DNA from: Methanomicrobiaceae archaeon
GTDB taxonomy: Archaea > Halobacteriota > Methanomicrobia > Methanomicrobiales > Methanomicrobiaceae
DNA length: 6,771 nucleotides
Assembly (NCBI GenBank): GCA_030628325.1
Contig: DAOVRB010000055.1
Coordinates: 1-6,771, forward strand
Direction: 5' to 3'
The position numbers and the translations under genes were made by a program. Below are positions 1-6,170 of this stretch, one piece after another. A model generated the notes under the pieces. The model ran no database searches and was not told the DNA's origin. It saw only the letters and a list, made by a program, of their open reading frames with translations. Positions within the stretch are counted from its first letter, which is position 1, and every line of letters starts with the position of its first letter.

Positions 1-234
1 ACAAGAATATTACTAAACATGTACCTCAGTCCACTCCTGTTTCCCTATATAAATGCCACATCATATATATTACTTTCATTTGTTATGCTCATAACATCTT
101 CGTAGGTCATAAAGGCGCACCACTTGCATGTGATAAAACTCCCCCTTCATTTTCCAGGACTGTACAAGGTCTTTACAGATCTTATACCCCAAAACAAAAT
201 ACCTGATAAGCACACATATTAATCCAGATTCTTT
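1..234. other. Leader/intergenic region upstream of aspS
   Basis: No gene can be supported in this stretch. Frames open to the left edge exist: position 1 to a TAG at 103-105, and position 3 to a TGA near 205. Their translations are either almost uncharged and hydrophobic or poor in acidic residues, and resemble no family I know, so they look like chance openings in AT-rich DNA. The region holds TATA-like sequences near 45-53 and 61-70. If the first is the aspS promoter, the transcript would carry a leader of roughly 160 bases. I could not recognise a riboswitch or a tRNA in it. Confidence 0.5.
45..53 (+). promoter_or_regulatory. Possible archaeal TATA box for the aspS operon
   Basis: The sequence CTATATAAA is a good match to an archaeal TATA element. 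Transcription would start about 25 bases downstream, near position 75-80, leaving a long untranslated leader before aspS. A second AT-rich stretch at 61-70 (TCATATATAT) could serve instead. No equally good box lies at the distance expected for a leaderless start at 235. It may also belong to something else, so confidence is low. Confidence 0.3.
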
Positions 235-1524
235 ATGCGTATACCAATAGCAGATGTTACACCGGAAACGACAGAAGCAGAAATTATCGGATGGGTTCAT
301 GAAGTCCGTGACTTAGGCGGCCTTGCATTTTATATTATAAGAGACCGCACAGGATTTCTGCAGGTCACAATTGTTAAGAAAAAAGCTCCAGAAACAGTTG
401 TTGAGGCTACAAAAGAAACATCACGTGAATCTGTAGTCAGGGTTTTTGGAACCGTTAAAGCAACCGAAAAAGCTCCGGGCGGACGTGAACTTATCCCGGA
501 TACTTTTGAAATTATCAGCAAAGCAGAAAGCCCGCTCCCCCTTGATGTGGCAGAAAAAGTACCGGCTGAGCTTGACACCAGGCTTGACAACCGCTTCCTT
601 GATTCAAGGCGTCCACGAATAAACGCGATTTTTCAGATCAGGAGCAATATTACACAGTCAATAAACGACTTTCTGTTTAAGGAAGGGTTTGTCAACATCA
701 CAACTCCAAAAGTAGTTGCCGCAGCAACAGAGGGCGGAACCGAACTATTTCCAATAGCGTACTTTGAGAAAGAGGCATTTTTAAATCAGAGTCCACAGCT
801 GTACAAACAGATGATGATGGCAGCAGGATTCGAAAAGGTCTTTGAAATTGCTCCAATCTTCCGTGCAGAAGAGCATAACACAACCCGCCACTTAAACGAG
901 GCTACATCCATAGATGTGGAGTTCTCATTTGCTGACCATAACGATGCAATGGACCTCGTGGAGAAGATTGTGATTCAGGCATACGAATCTGTATCCAATA
1001 ACTGTGAAAATGCACTTAACACCCTTAATGTTGATCTGAAAGTCCCAGAAAACAGGTTCCCCCGTATTACATACAGCGAGGCAATTGATATTGCCGCACT
1101 GGGTATTGAAGAGGATATCAGCTATGGCGATGACCTCTCAACAGCCGCAGAACGTGCTATTGGTGACGAAATGGGCGAGCACTATTTTATCACAGACTGG
1201 CCAACCTCAATAAAGCCGTATTACGCAATGCCATTCGAAGACCAGCCGGAAATATGTAAGGCATTTGACCTTATGCACCCAAGGATGGAACTTTCAAGCG
1301 GTGCACAGAGGATACACCAGTATGACCTTCTTGTTGAACAAATAAAGGAAAAGGGCCTTTCTCCTGAAAGTTTTGAGTTCTATTTAAAACCGTTCAGGTA
1401 CGGCATGCCACCACATGCCGGGTGGGGACTTGGAATGGAGCGTCTGATTATGACAATGCTTAATCTGCCAAATATAAGGGAGGCAGTCCTGTTCCCACGT
1501 GACAGACACAGGCTAGTACCATGA
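235..1524 (+). CDS. aspS: Aspartyl-tRNA synthetase, archaeal type, probably non-discriminating (AspRS)
   Basis: Charges tRNA-Asp with aspartate in the cytoplasm and, if non-discriminating, also tRNA-Asn, whose product is then amidated by GatCAB. The 429 residues match the archaeal/eukaryotic-type class IIb enzyme (about 430-440). An OB-fold anticodon domain (about 15-100, starting GWVHEVRDLGG) is followed by a class II core: the LDNRF..RRP segment (117-127), ATEGGTELFP (164-173), motif 2 FRAEEHNTTRHLNE (209-222) and motif 3 GWGLGMERL (396-404). The bacterial GAD insertion is absent. Residues His22 and Pro81 align with the two anticodon-domain positions that are Trp and Lys in the discriminating Thermococcus enzyme and His and Pro in the non-discriminating Methanothermobacter enzyme. 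The ATG is the first start after an in-frame TAA at 220-222, so it is well fixed, though no Shine-Dalgarno sequence precedes it. The stop overlaps the next start. Confidence 0.97.
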   Translation: MRIPIADVTPETTEAEIIGWVHEVRDLGGLAFYIIRDRTGFLQVTIVKKKAPETVVEATKETSRESVVRVFGTVKATEKAPGGRELIPDTFEIISKAESPLPLDVAEKVPAELDTRLDNRFLDSRRPRINAIFQIRSNITQSINDFLFKEGFVNITTPKVVAAATEGGTELFPIAYFEKEAFLNQSPQLYKQMMMAAGFEKVFEIAPIFRAEEHNTTRHLNEATSIDVEFSFADHNDAMDLVEKIVIQAYESVSNNCENALNTLNVDLKVPENRFPRITYSEAIDIAALGIEEDISYGDDLSTAAERAIGDEMGEHYFITDWPTSIKPYYAMPFEDQPEICKAFDLMHPRMELSSGAQRIHQYDLLVEQIKEKGLSPESFEFYLKPFRYGMPPHAGWGLGMERLIMTMLNLPNIREAVLFPRDRHRLVP

Positions 1525-2417
1525 GTATAATTAACAAACTTCTCCCCACCACAGTTGTGGGAAGTTACCCGGTTGTAAAGGCAAAGGGACTTAGGGCACT
1601 GATAAACCCCCTTCACGGAGCCCTTGAAACTGCAGTAGCGGAGCAGATCGAGGCAGGGATCGATATTATCTCTGACGGTCAGGTCACCGGCGATATGATC
1701 TCTGCGATTACATTACAACTCCCGGGGATAAAAGGAACAGCAGTTAAAGGTCCCGTCCGGCCACCTGCAAAGCCCATTACTGTAGCCAATACAAAGTATG
1801 CCCTTTCAAAACATCCAAAAGTAAAGGGCATACTTACCGGGCCGACCACTCTTGCACATGCACTGAAAATCGACACTCCATCATACAGGGACAGGAATGA
1901 CCTTGTCCCTGACATCGCACAGGCACTTGCGGTTGAGGCAATAAACCTTGAGAAAGCAGGTGTTACAATCATTCAGATAGATGAACCCATCCTATCCACA
2001 GGTATAGCTGATATCCACACTGCAATACAGGGAATCGATGCGATTACCGCAATGCTACGGATTCCGACCTGTATCCATGTCTGCGGAACACTTGAGAGTG
2101 TTATTGACGAAGTCCTGAAAGTTCAGGTGGATATCTTTGACTTTGAGTTCGCAAACAACCCGGGCAACCTGGAAGTCCTGTCACAGAAAGACTTAAAAGG
2201 CAGGATGCTCGGGCTGGGCGTAGTTGATTCAACCAGTACAGATGTGGATAGTGTTGACCTGATAAAGCAGCGCATAATCAGGGGAGTAGATATTTTCGGT
2301 GCAGAAAACCTGCTTATTGACCCTGACTGCGGGCTGCGAATGCATACAAGGGATACTGCATTTGGGAAATTACAAAATATGGTGAAAGCCGCAAATGAAG
2401 TCCGCAATGAACTGTGA
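1521..2417 (+). CDS. metE: Folate-independent core methionine synthase (MesA type, MetE C-terminal-like)
   Basis: Transfers a methyl group to homocysteine to make methionine. The 298 residues correspond only to the C-terminal catalytic barrel of bacterial MetE (about 750 residues); the folate-binding N-terminal half is absent. Visible landmarks are TTVVGSYP (10-17), SDGQ (51-54), IDEP (153-156), HVCG with His186 and Cys188, Glu209 in a DFEF context, and DPDCGL with Cys270. His186, Cys188, Glu209 and Cys270 match the zinc/homocysteine site of MetE. Core enzymes from methanogens accept methylcobalamin in vitro and probably take the methyl from a corrinoid protein in vivo; assignment to the MesA family is inference from size and organism. 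The ATG overlaps the aspS stop as ATGA, which indicates translational coupling. No strong ribosome site is visible inside the aspS end. Confidence 0.95.
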   Translation: MSIINKLLPTTVVGSYPVVKAKGLRALINPLHGALETAVAEQIEAGIDIISDGQVTGDMISAITLQLPGIKGTAVKGPVRPPAKPITVANTKYALSKHPKVKGILTGPTTLAHALKIDTPSYRDRNDLVPDIAQALAVEAINLEKAGVTIIQIDEPILSTGIADIHTAIQGIDAITAMLRIPTCIHVCGTLESVIDEVLKVQVDIFDFEFANNPGNLEVLSQKDLKGRMLGLGVVDSTSTDVDSVDLIKQRIIRGVDIFGAENLLIDPDCGLRMHTRDTAFGKLQNMVKAANEVRNEL

Positions 2418-2420
2418 TCC

Positions 2421-2435
2421 TGTGAAATGTTCACA
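2421..2435 (+). terminator. Small dyad just after metE, weak terminator candidate
   Basis: TGTGAA-ATG-TTCACA forms a perfect 6-bp inverted repeat with a 3-base loop, starting four bases after the metE stop. It is followed only by a short AATTTG stretch and no long T-run, so termination would be weak. It could equally be an operator-like dyad or chance. Confidence 0.25.
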
Positions 2436-2498
2436 ATTTGCTGTAATTCAGTCAGACGTGCATAAAGCGAAGTTTCAGGCACTGTTCGATAATAATAA

Positions 2499-2530
2499 CA
2501 GATAAATAAAACTGAAATGCCAGATAAATA
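2499..2530 (+). repeat. Two CAGATAAATA direct repeats in the acyltransferase promoter
   Basis: The 10-mer CAGATAAATA occurs at 2499-2508 and again at 2521-2530, start to start 22 bases, or about two helical turns. The second copy runs into the TATA box of the downstream gene. The arrangement suits a protein bound next to the basal transcription factors, or two alternative TATA-like boxes, but AT-rich sequence makes chance recurrence easy. Confidence 0.4.
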
Positions 2531-2534
2531 TATT
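2524..2534 (+). promoter_or_regulatory. TATA box for the acyltransferase gene
   Basis: ATAAATATATT is a strong archaeal TATA-like element centred about 23 bases before the ATG at 2552. With the usual distance of about 25 bases to the transcription start, the message would begin at or next to the start codon, suggesting a leaderless or nearly leaderless transcript. The AGGGTTGA just before the ATG (2541-2548) is a poor ribosome site, which fits that reading. Confidence 0.5.
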
Positions 2535-2551
2535 CTTTGCAGGGTTGACGG

Positions 2552-3553
2552 ATGCAACAGCGACACAATAATAATTTTGATTTTCTGAGGTTTTTTGCGG
2601 CCTCTTCAATAATAATTTCACATTCTTTCGCACTTACACTCGGGTATAGTAAAATCTCAATGTACGATCCATCTCTTCTGTTTGGACAGTTGGGACTTGC
2701 CACTCTGCTTGTCATTAGCGGGTACCTGATCTCACAGAGTTGGGAGAACAAACCTGAATTATTCAGGTTCTTCTGGAAAAGATGTGTCAGGATTATACCA
2801 GGCATGGTTATATCAATACTATTTGTAATACTCTTTATCGGACCACTTGCAACCACATTAAACCCCGTAAATTATATCGAAAGCCTGCTCTCACCTGCCA
2901 CATGGAGTGCATTTCCATTTTATAAAGACGGATTTCCTATCGGTATTTTCACAGACAATCCTGTTACATTTGTTAATGCACCACTCTGGGTAATTCCTGC
3001 AGAATTTGTCCTCTATGCACTTGTGGCAATCTTTGGTATACTTGGGTTGCTTAAAAACAAATTTTCAATTCTGCCGCTTATCTTCCTTGACATCTACCTG
3101 TGGATTATATGGTATGATAACGGTGTACTGAATAAGGTACATTTTATAATTTATTTCCTCATTGGCATCATATTTTACCAGAACAAAGAACATATTGAAT
3201 ATAATAACAGAACCGCTGTGTGTGCGGCAGGAATGCTTGCTGCAACACTGATATTCTACACAAATACCCCGCTGATTTTCATTGCCGCATTTGCAACAGT
3301 TCCATATCTAATTCTGTATATTGCACATCTCCCCATTAAGAGACTGAACAATTTTGGAAAATACGGCGACTTCTCGTATGGAATGTTTATTTATTCATAC
3401 CCGGTACAGCAAACACTCGTACATTTCTGGCCGGGTGAAATCTCAATACCACTTCTGGCTATATTATCACTCTCAATAGCTGTACTCCTGGGTGCATTGT
3501 CGTGGAAATTTATTGAATCCAGAGCACTAAAACTGAAAAATATTGAATTTTAA
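2552..3553 (+). CDS. Membrane acyltransferase, acyltransferase-3 (OafA/NodX) family
   Basis: Probably moves an acetyl or other short acyl group across the cytoplasmic membrane onto a cell-surface glycan or lipid; the acceptor cannot be read from the sequence. The start NNFDFLRFFAA is the classic N-terminus of the family and fixes the ATG. The R-X10-H motif is intact as Arg13 and His24, followed by FGQLGLATLLVISGYLI (44-60), LWVIPAEFVLY (145-155), GDFSYGMFIYSYPVQQ (272-287) and the closing WKFIE (318-322). About ten hydrophobic segments are visible, near 11-29, 44-62, 82-100, 145-166, 171-188, 195-209, 221-237, 240-259, 273-290 and 298-316. The 333 residues match the bare membrane domain, with no C-terminal SGNH esterase domain. 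It has its own TATA box and no glycan-gene neighbours here. Confidence 0.93.
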   Translation: MQQRHNNNFDFLRFFAASSIIISHSFALTLGYSKISMYDPSLLFGQLGLATLLVISGYLISQSWENKPELFRFFWKRCVRIIPGMVISILFVILFIGPLATTLNPVNYIESLLSPATWSAFPFYKDGFPIGIFTDNPVTFVNAPLWVIPAEFVLYALVAIFGILGLLKNKFSILPLIFLDIYLWIIWYDNGVLNKVHFIIYFLIGIIFYQNKEHIEYNNRTAVCAAGMLAATLIFYTNTPLIFIAAFATVPYLILYIAHLPIKRLNNFGKYGDFSYGMFIYSYPVQQTLVHFWPGEISIPLLAILSLSIAVLLGALSWKFIESRALKLKNIEF

Positions 3554-3640
3554 AAACGTGCATGACACATATGTACGTCAGACGCTGTGTGATTAACGTG
3601 GCACCGGTACCTTCATACTATACTGGCTGGGAGAGCCTGT

Positions 3641-3660
3641 ATAAGGAGAAATAAGGAGAA
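3641..3660. repeat. Tandem 10-bp repeat ATAAGGAGAA x2
   Basis: Two exact adjacent copies of ATAAGGAGAA abut and slightly overlap the left arm of the hairpin at 3658-3689. They look like Shine-Dalgarno sequences on the + strand, but no start codon follows. With the preceding T the unit TATAAGGAGA differs by one base from the TATCAGGAGA core of the repeats at 6088-6144; whether that is meaningful is unclear. Confidence 0.6.
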
Positions 3661-3689
3661 AACCAAACACGCCTGAAAGTTTGGTTTTC
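3658..3689. terminator. Perfect 11-bp hairpin, likely bidirectional terminator
   Basis: GAAAACCAAAC (3658-3668) pairs perfectly with GTTTGGTTTTC (3679-3689) around a 10-base loop. Both right-hand arms end in a T-run when read on their own strand, so it could end transcription of both converging genes. Archaeal terminators are often just U-rich tracts, so the stem may act in RNA 3'-end stability instead. The pairing itself is seen directly; the role is inferred from position. Confidence 0.65.
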
Positions 3690-3747
3690 GACTATATACA
3701 CAGATAGAGCCCCCATATATTTTGAGTATGATACCCCGACAGAAATA

Positions 3748-4362
3748 TCAGGCAACACGACCGGTTGTAGAGAGTTCCACTCCATCAGGAACCAGATGAT
3801 ACAGAAATGTCCTTGAAGGAGTATCAACAAACGGAATCTTATGAATGGCAAGTCTTCGTTCGATCTCATTCCCATGCATATGATCAGTTAATTTCACAAA
3901 AATATCCGCTGCACGCATGATTCTCATCTCTTCAAGGGGTGAGTGTAAACCTTCATATAACACAAAAAGAACATTTCCACCGTTTTTGAGGATATCCCCA
4001 CTCACATTTGTAATTAGTTCAACTGCAGCATCAATATCATTATTGAGAATAATAGTTGACAGGGAATCTACAACCACCCAGTTACCCTTCATCATGGAAA
4101 TAATGGAAGCCGGATTCGTATCCTTAACAGCAGTCATACCCTCTTCCACTTTTCCATCAATCATCAGGTAAGAGCTCGCTCCGGTCTTATCTGCCAGCCA
4201 GAACTGTTTTGCCATTTTTTCAAGACCCGAGAGTGGATCCCCATATACGACAACTGAGGTTCCAACAGGAAAACCTCCATCAAGCTGAAAATCCAGACCG
4301 GTTATTCCGGTTGAGCGCATCTCAACTGCTTCATGGCCGGTCTCCTCAATAGACTTTCTCAT
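3748..4362 (-). CDS. RecA-superfamily KaiC/RAD55-like protein with degenerate Walker A
   Basis: Resembles the core of archaeal KaiC/RAD55-like ATPases, whose roles are mostly unknown or in signalling. The N-terminus STGITGLDFQLDGGFP (17-32) matches the family's STGIPGLDELLGGGFP signature. The P-loop should follow at 41-48 but reads GDPLSGLE: the nucleotide-binding Lys and Thr are Leu47 and Glu48. The Walker B-like strand WVVVDSLS (95-102) with Asp99 is intact, and NVLFVLYE (130-137) fits the next core strand. At 204 residues it is shorter than the usual 230-260; the part between the P-loop and Walker B is reduced. It may therefore bind nucleotide weakly or not at all and act as a partner of an active KaiC-like protein. 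No disruption is seen, so it is not called a pseudogene. Met15 is an alternative start; neither has a good ribosome site. It lies 116 bases downstream of the synthetase. Confidence 0.85.
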   Translation of the reverse strand: MRKSIEETGHEAVEMRSTGITGLDFQLDGGFPVGTSVVVYGDPLSGLEKMAKQFWLADKTGASSYLMIDGKVEEGMTAVKDTNPASIISMMKGNWVVVDSLSTIILNNDIDAAVELITNVSGDILKNGGNVLFVLYEGLHSPLEEMRIMRAADIFVKLTDHMHGNEIERRLAIHKIPFVDTPSRTFLYHLVPDGVELSTTGRVA

Positions 4363-4478
4363 CTGATGTAATAGTCTGTAACTCCTAGTGAAAAAAGATT
4401 GTCCTGAAGTGAATTGAGTGGTCGTACCATGACAGGAGAGTGACGTGAGGAGAAACAGAGAAAAACTTCATATGGTTT
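4363..4478 (-). other. Spacer between synthetase and KaiC-like gene
   Basis: The 116-base spacer has no clear TATA box for the KaiC-like gene. Read on the - strand it contains two T-rich stretches (near 4450-4466 and a T6 at 4391-4396), a CAGGAGA copy on the + strand at 4433-4439, and a loose TCCTG/CAGGA inverted pair (4402-4406 and 4433-4437). An AGGAG lies about 19 bases before the start, too far to be a normal ribosome site. Co-transcription with the synthetase is possible but not shown. Confidence 0.4.
4450..4466 (-). terminator. T-rich tract after the acyl-CoA synthetase
   Basis: About a dozen bases after the synthetase stop, the - strand reads AAGTTTTTCTCTGTTTCT, a pyrimidine-rich stretch of the kind that ends transcription in archaea without a hairpin. 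If it works, the KaiC-like gene would need its own promoter, and none is clear, so read-through is also plausible. Confidence 0.3.
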
Positions 4479-6011
4479 TTACAGGATTTTCTCATCACAA
4501 AAACAGTCACGAAGATTACGGCGGAGAAGTTTCCAGCCGCTCACTCTTGGCAGTTTATCAAGGACAACTACTCTCCGGGGGATTTTATAGCCGGCGAGTT
4601 TCTCCTTTGCCCAGACCTTTAATTCCTCAGGTGATAATTCCTCACCAGGAGAGAGAATTACAGCTGCCACAGGCACCTCACCACAGTGATCGTCAGGACA
4701 GCCAAAGAGAGCAATATCCTCGATTTTCGGGTGTTTGATAAGCACTTCCTCAACCTCTGTCGGGAATATCTTCCAGCCGGACATGACGATCATATCCTTT
4801 TTCCTGTCAGTAATAGAGACCATACCATCGCTGTTTATATAGCCGATATCCCCTGTCAAAAACCATCCGTCATGCATGAAAACTTCGGCAGTTTCTTCTG
4901 GCATCTTCCAGTAACCCTGCGCAACACCCGGACCCCGCAAAGCAATTTCTCCGTCCTCATTTGGTCCGGATTCCACAGACGGGTCATTTACATCGACAAT
5001 CTTTACTTCGGAGAAACCAACCGGAGTGCCTACACTCCGGAATTCATCGGCATCTGCATAATCATCAGGGCGTATGGCTGTACCTGTGCCCACCACAATT
5101 GTCTCTGACAGGCCATAGGCATTGACAATAGGAATACGGAAACGCAGATAGAATTCTTTCCATATGCCAGGGTGAAGTGGGCCACCACCACTTATCATTA
5201 CACGTGCAGATTGTAGCGACTCCTCCCTTCCCACAGGTGTTTTTGTAAGAGAATGGATAACCGGCGGCATTCCTGCAACCACTGTGCACTTATATTCCTC
5301 AATCAGGCTGATATACTTCTCAAGGTCGAACCTTTCCAGAATCACCCATGTTGCACCTGCCCGCAACGCGGAAATCCCCCATGAAATTCCAATATGGGCC
5401 ATCGGATATATACCAAGATAAACATCGTCCTCCACAAGTCCCAGCACTTCGCGCTCTGCATCCATAGCGGCCATCCAGTTGCCATGTGTAAGCATTGCCC
5501 CTTTTGGTTTACCTGTAGTCCCTGATGTATACTGTAACTGGCAGAGGTCATCTGAAGAGCAGAACTCCGCACTGAAAGTTGTACCTGACAAAGACAACCG
5601 CTCATCCAGATCAACTGTCCCGGTAACGATGACCCCTGATAATGACGCGGTCGATTCACGGAGAGTGCTGACAACACAGGCACCGGCTTTATCTGTAATT
5701 ACAAGTCTTGCTGTGGAGTTGTCAAGCATATACAATACTTCAGACTCTCTGAGTACATTGTTCAGTGGAACAACAACAGCCCCGATTCTCCATATCGCCA
5801 GATACCACAGGATATAATCAGCAGAAGCAGGCAGAAAAATACACACCCGATCCCCCCTGCCTATACCATTATCATACAGGAGATTTCCCATCCTGCATAC
5901 ATTCTCCAGTAGTTCACGGTATGTATATGATATTTTGCCTGCCGGGTGAATGATTGCCATTTTGTCACCCAAACGGAGATTTACATCAAGAAATGTTGTG
6001 CAGTTCGCCAT
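4479..6011 (-). CDS. AMP-forming acyl-CoA synthetase (ANL superfamily)
   Basis: Activates a carboxylic acid with ATP to an acyl-adenylate and then to acyl-CoA; the acid cannot be deduced. Numbered from the ATG, the 510-residue cytosolic protein shows the full motif set: P-loop YTSGTTGKPKG (161-171), PMAHIGI (203-209), NAYGLSET (297-304), GWFLTGDIG with Asp388, the hinge DRKKDMIVMSGWKIFPTEVEE split around 402-422, and GYKIPR (474-479). The catalytic C-terminal lysine appears as Lys494, but its context is LPRVSGWKLLRR rather than LPRTPSGKILRR. Length is normal for medium/long-chain or benzoate-like ligases; acetyl-CoA synthetases are longer. An in-frame TTG at 6026 would add five residues, but the TATA box at 6045-6056 puts the transcript start near 6025, favouring the ATG. 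It lies downstream of the AAA gene on the same strand, behind three direct repeats. Confidence 0.95.
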   Translation of the reverse strand: MANCTTFLDVNLRLGDKMAIIHPAGKISYTYRELLENVCRMGNLLYDNGIGRGDRVCIFLPASADYILWYLAIWRIGAVVVPLNNVLRESEVLYMLDNSTARLVITDKAGACVVSTLRESTASLSGVIVTGTVDLDERLSLSGTTFSAEFCSSDDLCQLQYTSGTTGKPKGAMLTHGNWMAAMDAEREVLGLVEDDVYLGIYPMAHIGISWGISALRAGATWVILERFDLEKYISLIEEYKCTVVAGMPPVIHSLTKTPVGREESLQSARVMISGGGPLHPGIWKEFYLRFRIPIVNAYGLSETIVVGTGTAIRPDDYADADEFRSVGTPVGFSEVKIVDVNDPSVESGPNEDGEIALRGPGVAQGYWKMPEETAEVFMHDGWFLTGDIGYINSDGMVSITDRKKDMIVMSGWKIFPTEVEEVLIKHPKIEDIALFGCPDDHCGEVPVAAVILSPGEELSPEELKVWAKEKLAGYKIPRRVVVLDKLPRVSGWKLLRRNLRDCFCDEKIL

Positions 6012-6044
6012 TATATACCCAACCAATATATCTGCACATTGCTG

Positions 6045-6056
6045 AATAAATATATT
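6045..6056 (-). promoter_or_regulatory. TATA box for the acyl-CoA synthetase
   Basis: On the - strand the sequence is AATATATTTATT, an AT-rich box with its centre about 40 bases upstream of the ATG at 6011. A start about 25 bases downstream falls near 6025, giving a leader of about 14 bases. The leader contains GGTTGGG at 6019-6025, at best a weak ribosome site. Confidence 0.45.
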
Positions 6057-6076
6057 GAAACAAACCCGGCGGAAAG

Positions 6077-6144
6077 TTGTTTATTGCTATCAGGAGAGAT
6101 TGTTTATTAGTATCAGGAGATCCCTGATTATTGTTATCAGGAGA
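6077..6144 (-). repeat. Three direct repeats upstream of the synthetase promoter
   Basis: The core TATCAGGAGA (+ strand) occurs exactly at 6088-6097, 6111-6120 and 6135-6144, spaced 23 and 24 bases. Each copy is preceded by TTATT plus two variable bases; the first two copies extend to 21 bases, 6077-6097 and 6100-6120, with two mismatches. The second copy also forms a perfect dyad ATCAGG-N5-CCTGAT at 6112-6128. The array ends about 20 bases upstream of the synthetase TATA box, so it is a good candidate for repeated regulator binding sites on one face of the helix. Confidence 0.7.
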
Positions 6145-6159
6145 ACAGAAACATCTCAC

Positions 6160-6170
6160 AAAAAAGGAAA
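6160..6170 (-). terminator. T-rich tract after the AAA ATPase
   Basis: Within 20 bases of the AAA stop the - strand reads TTTCCTTTTTT, a typical archaeal U-rich termination signal without a stem. It lies before the repeat array and the synthetase promoter. Confidence 0.4.

Larger units (their letters stand above)
3554..3747. other. Convergent intergenic region
   Basis: This 194-base gap lies between the ends of the acyltransferase (+) and the KaiC-like gene (-). It holds a tandem 10-bp repeat and a perfect hairpin, described separately, and several short palindromes such as ACATATGT near 3579-3586 and an imperfect GGCACCGGTACC near 3600-3611. I see no credible small open reading frame: the AAGGAG copies are not followed by a start codon. 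Confidence 0.6.

Noticed and set aside
1..105. Frame open from the left edge to a TAG at 103-105, hydrophobic, possibly the end of an upstream membrane protein
   Set aside because: Only 34 codons, virtually no charged residues, and it contains the TATA-like sequences; an opening this short is expected by chance in AT-rich DNA.
3..205. Second frame open from the left edge to a TGA near 205
   Set aside because: The translation has almost no acidic residues, is rich in Cys, His, Thr and Pro, and matches no family I recognise; its composition is unlike the real genes here.
2123..2566. 147-codon open frame on the - strand across the metE end and the following gap
   Set aside because: It lies mostly antisense to the conserved end of the methionine synthase and shows no domain; an antisense shadow.
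3748..4362. KaiC-like gene as a pseudogene
   Set aside because: Despite the lost P-loop residues the frame is intact end to end, with conserved flanking and Walker B segments.
5342..5683. 113-codon open frame on the - strand inside the synthetase
   Set aside because: It overlaps the P-loop region of the acyl-CoA synthetase in another frame, and its Trp/Ser/Gln-rich translation is not protein-like.
6012..6026. TTG start at 6026 for the acyl-CoA synthetase
   Set aside because: It is a rare start codon without a ribosome site and falls at the predicted transcription start; the ATG at 6011 begins a normal N-terminus.
6077..6144. Small CRISPR array
   Set aside because: The repeats are only 10-21 bases, the gaps between them are 2-14 bases, and no cas genes are near; promoter repeats fit better.
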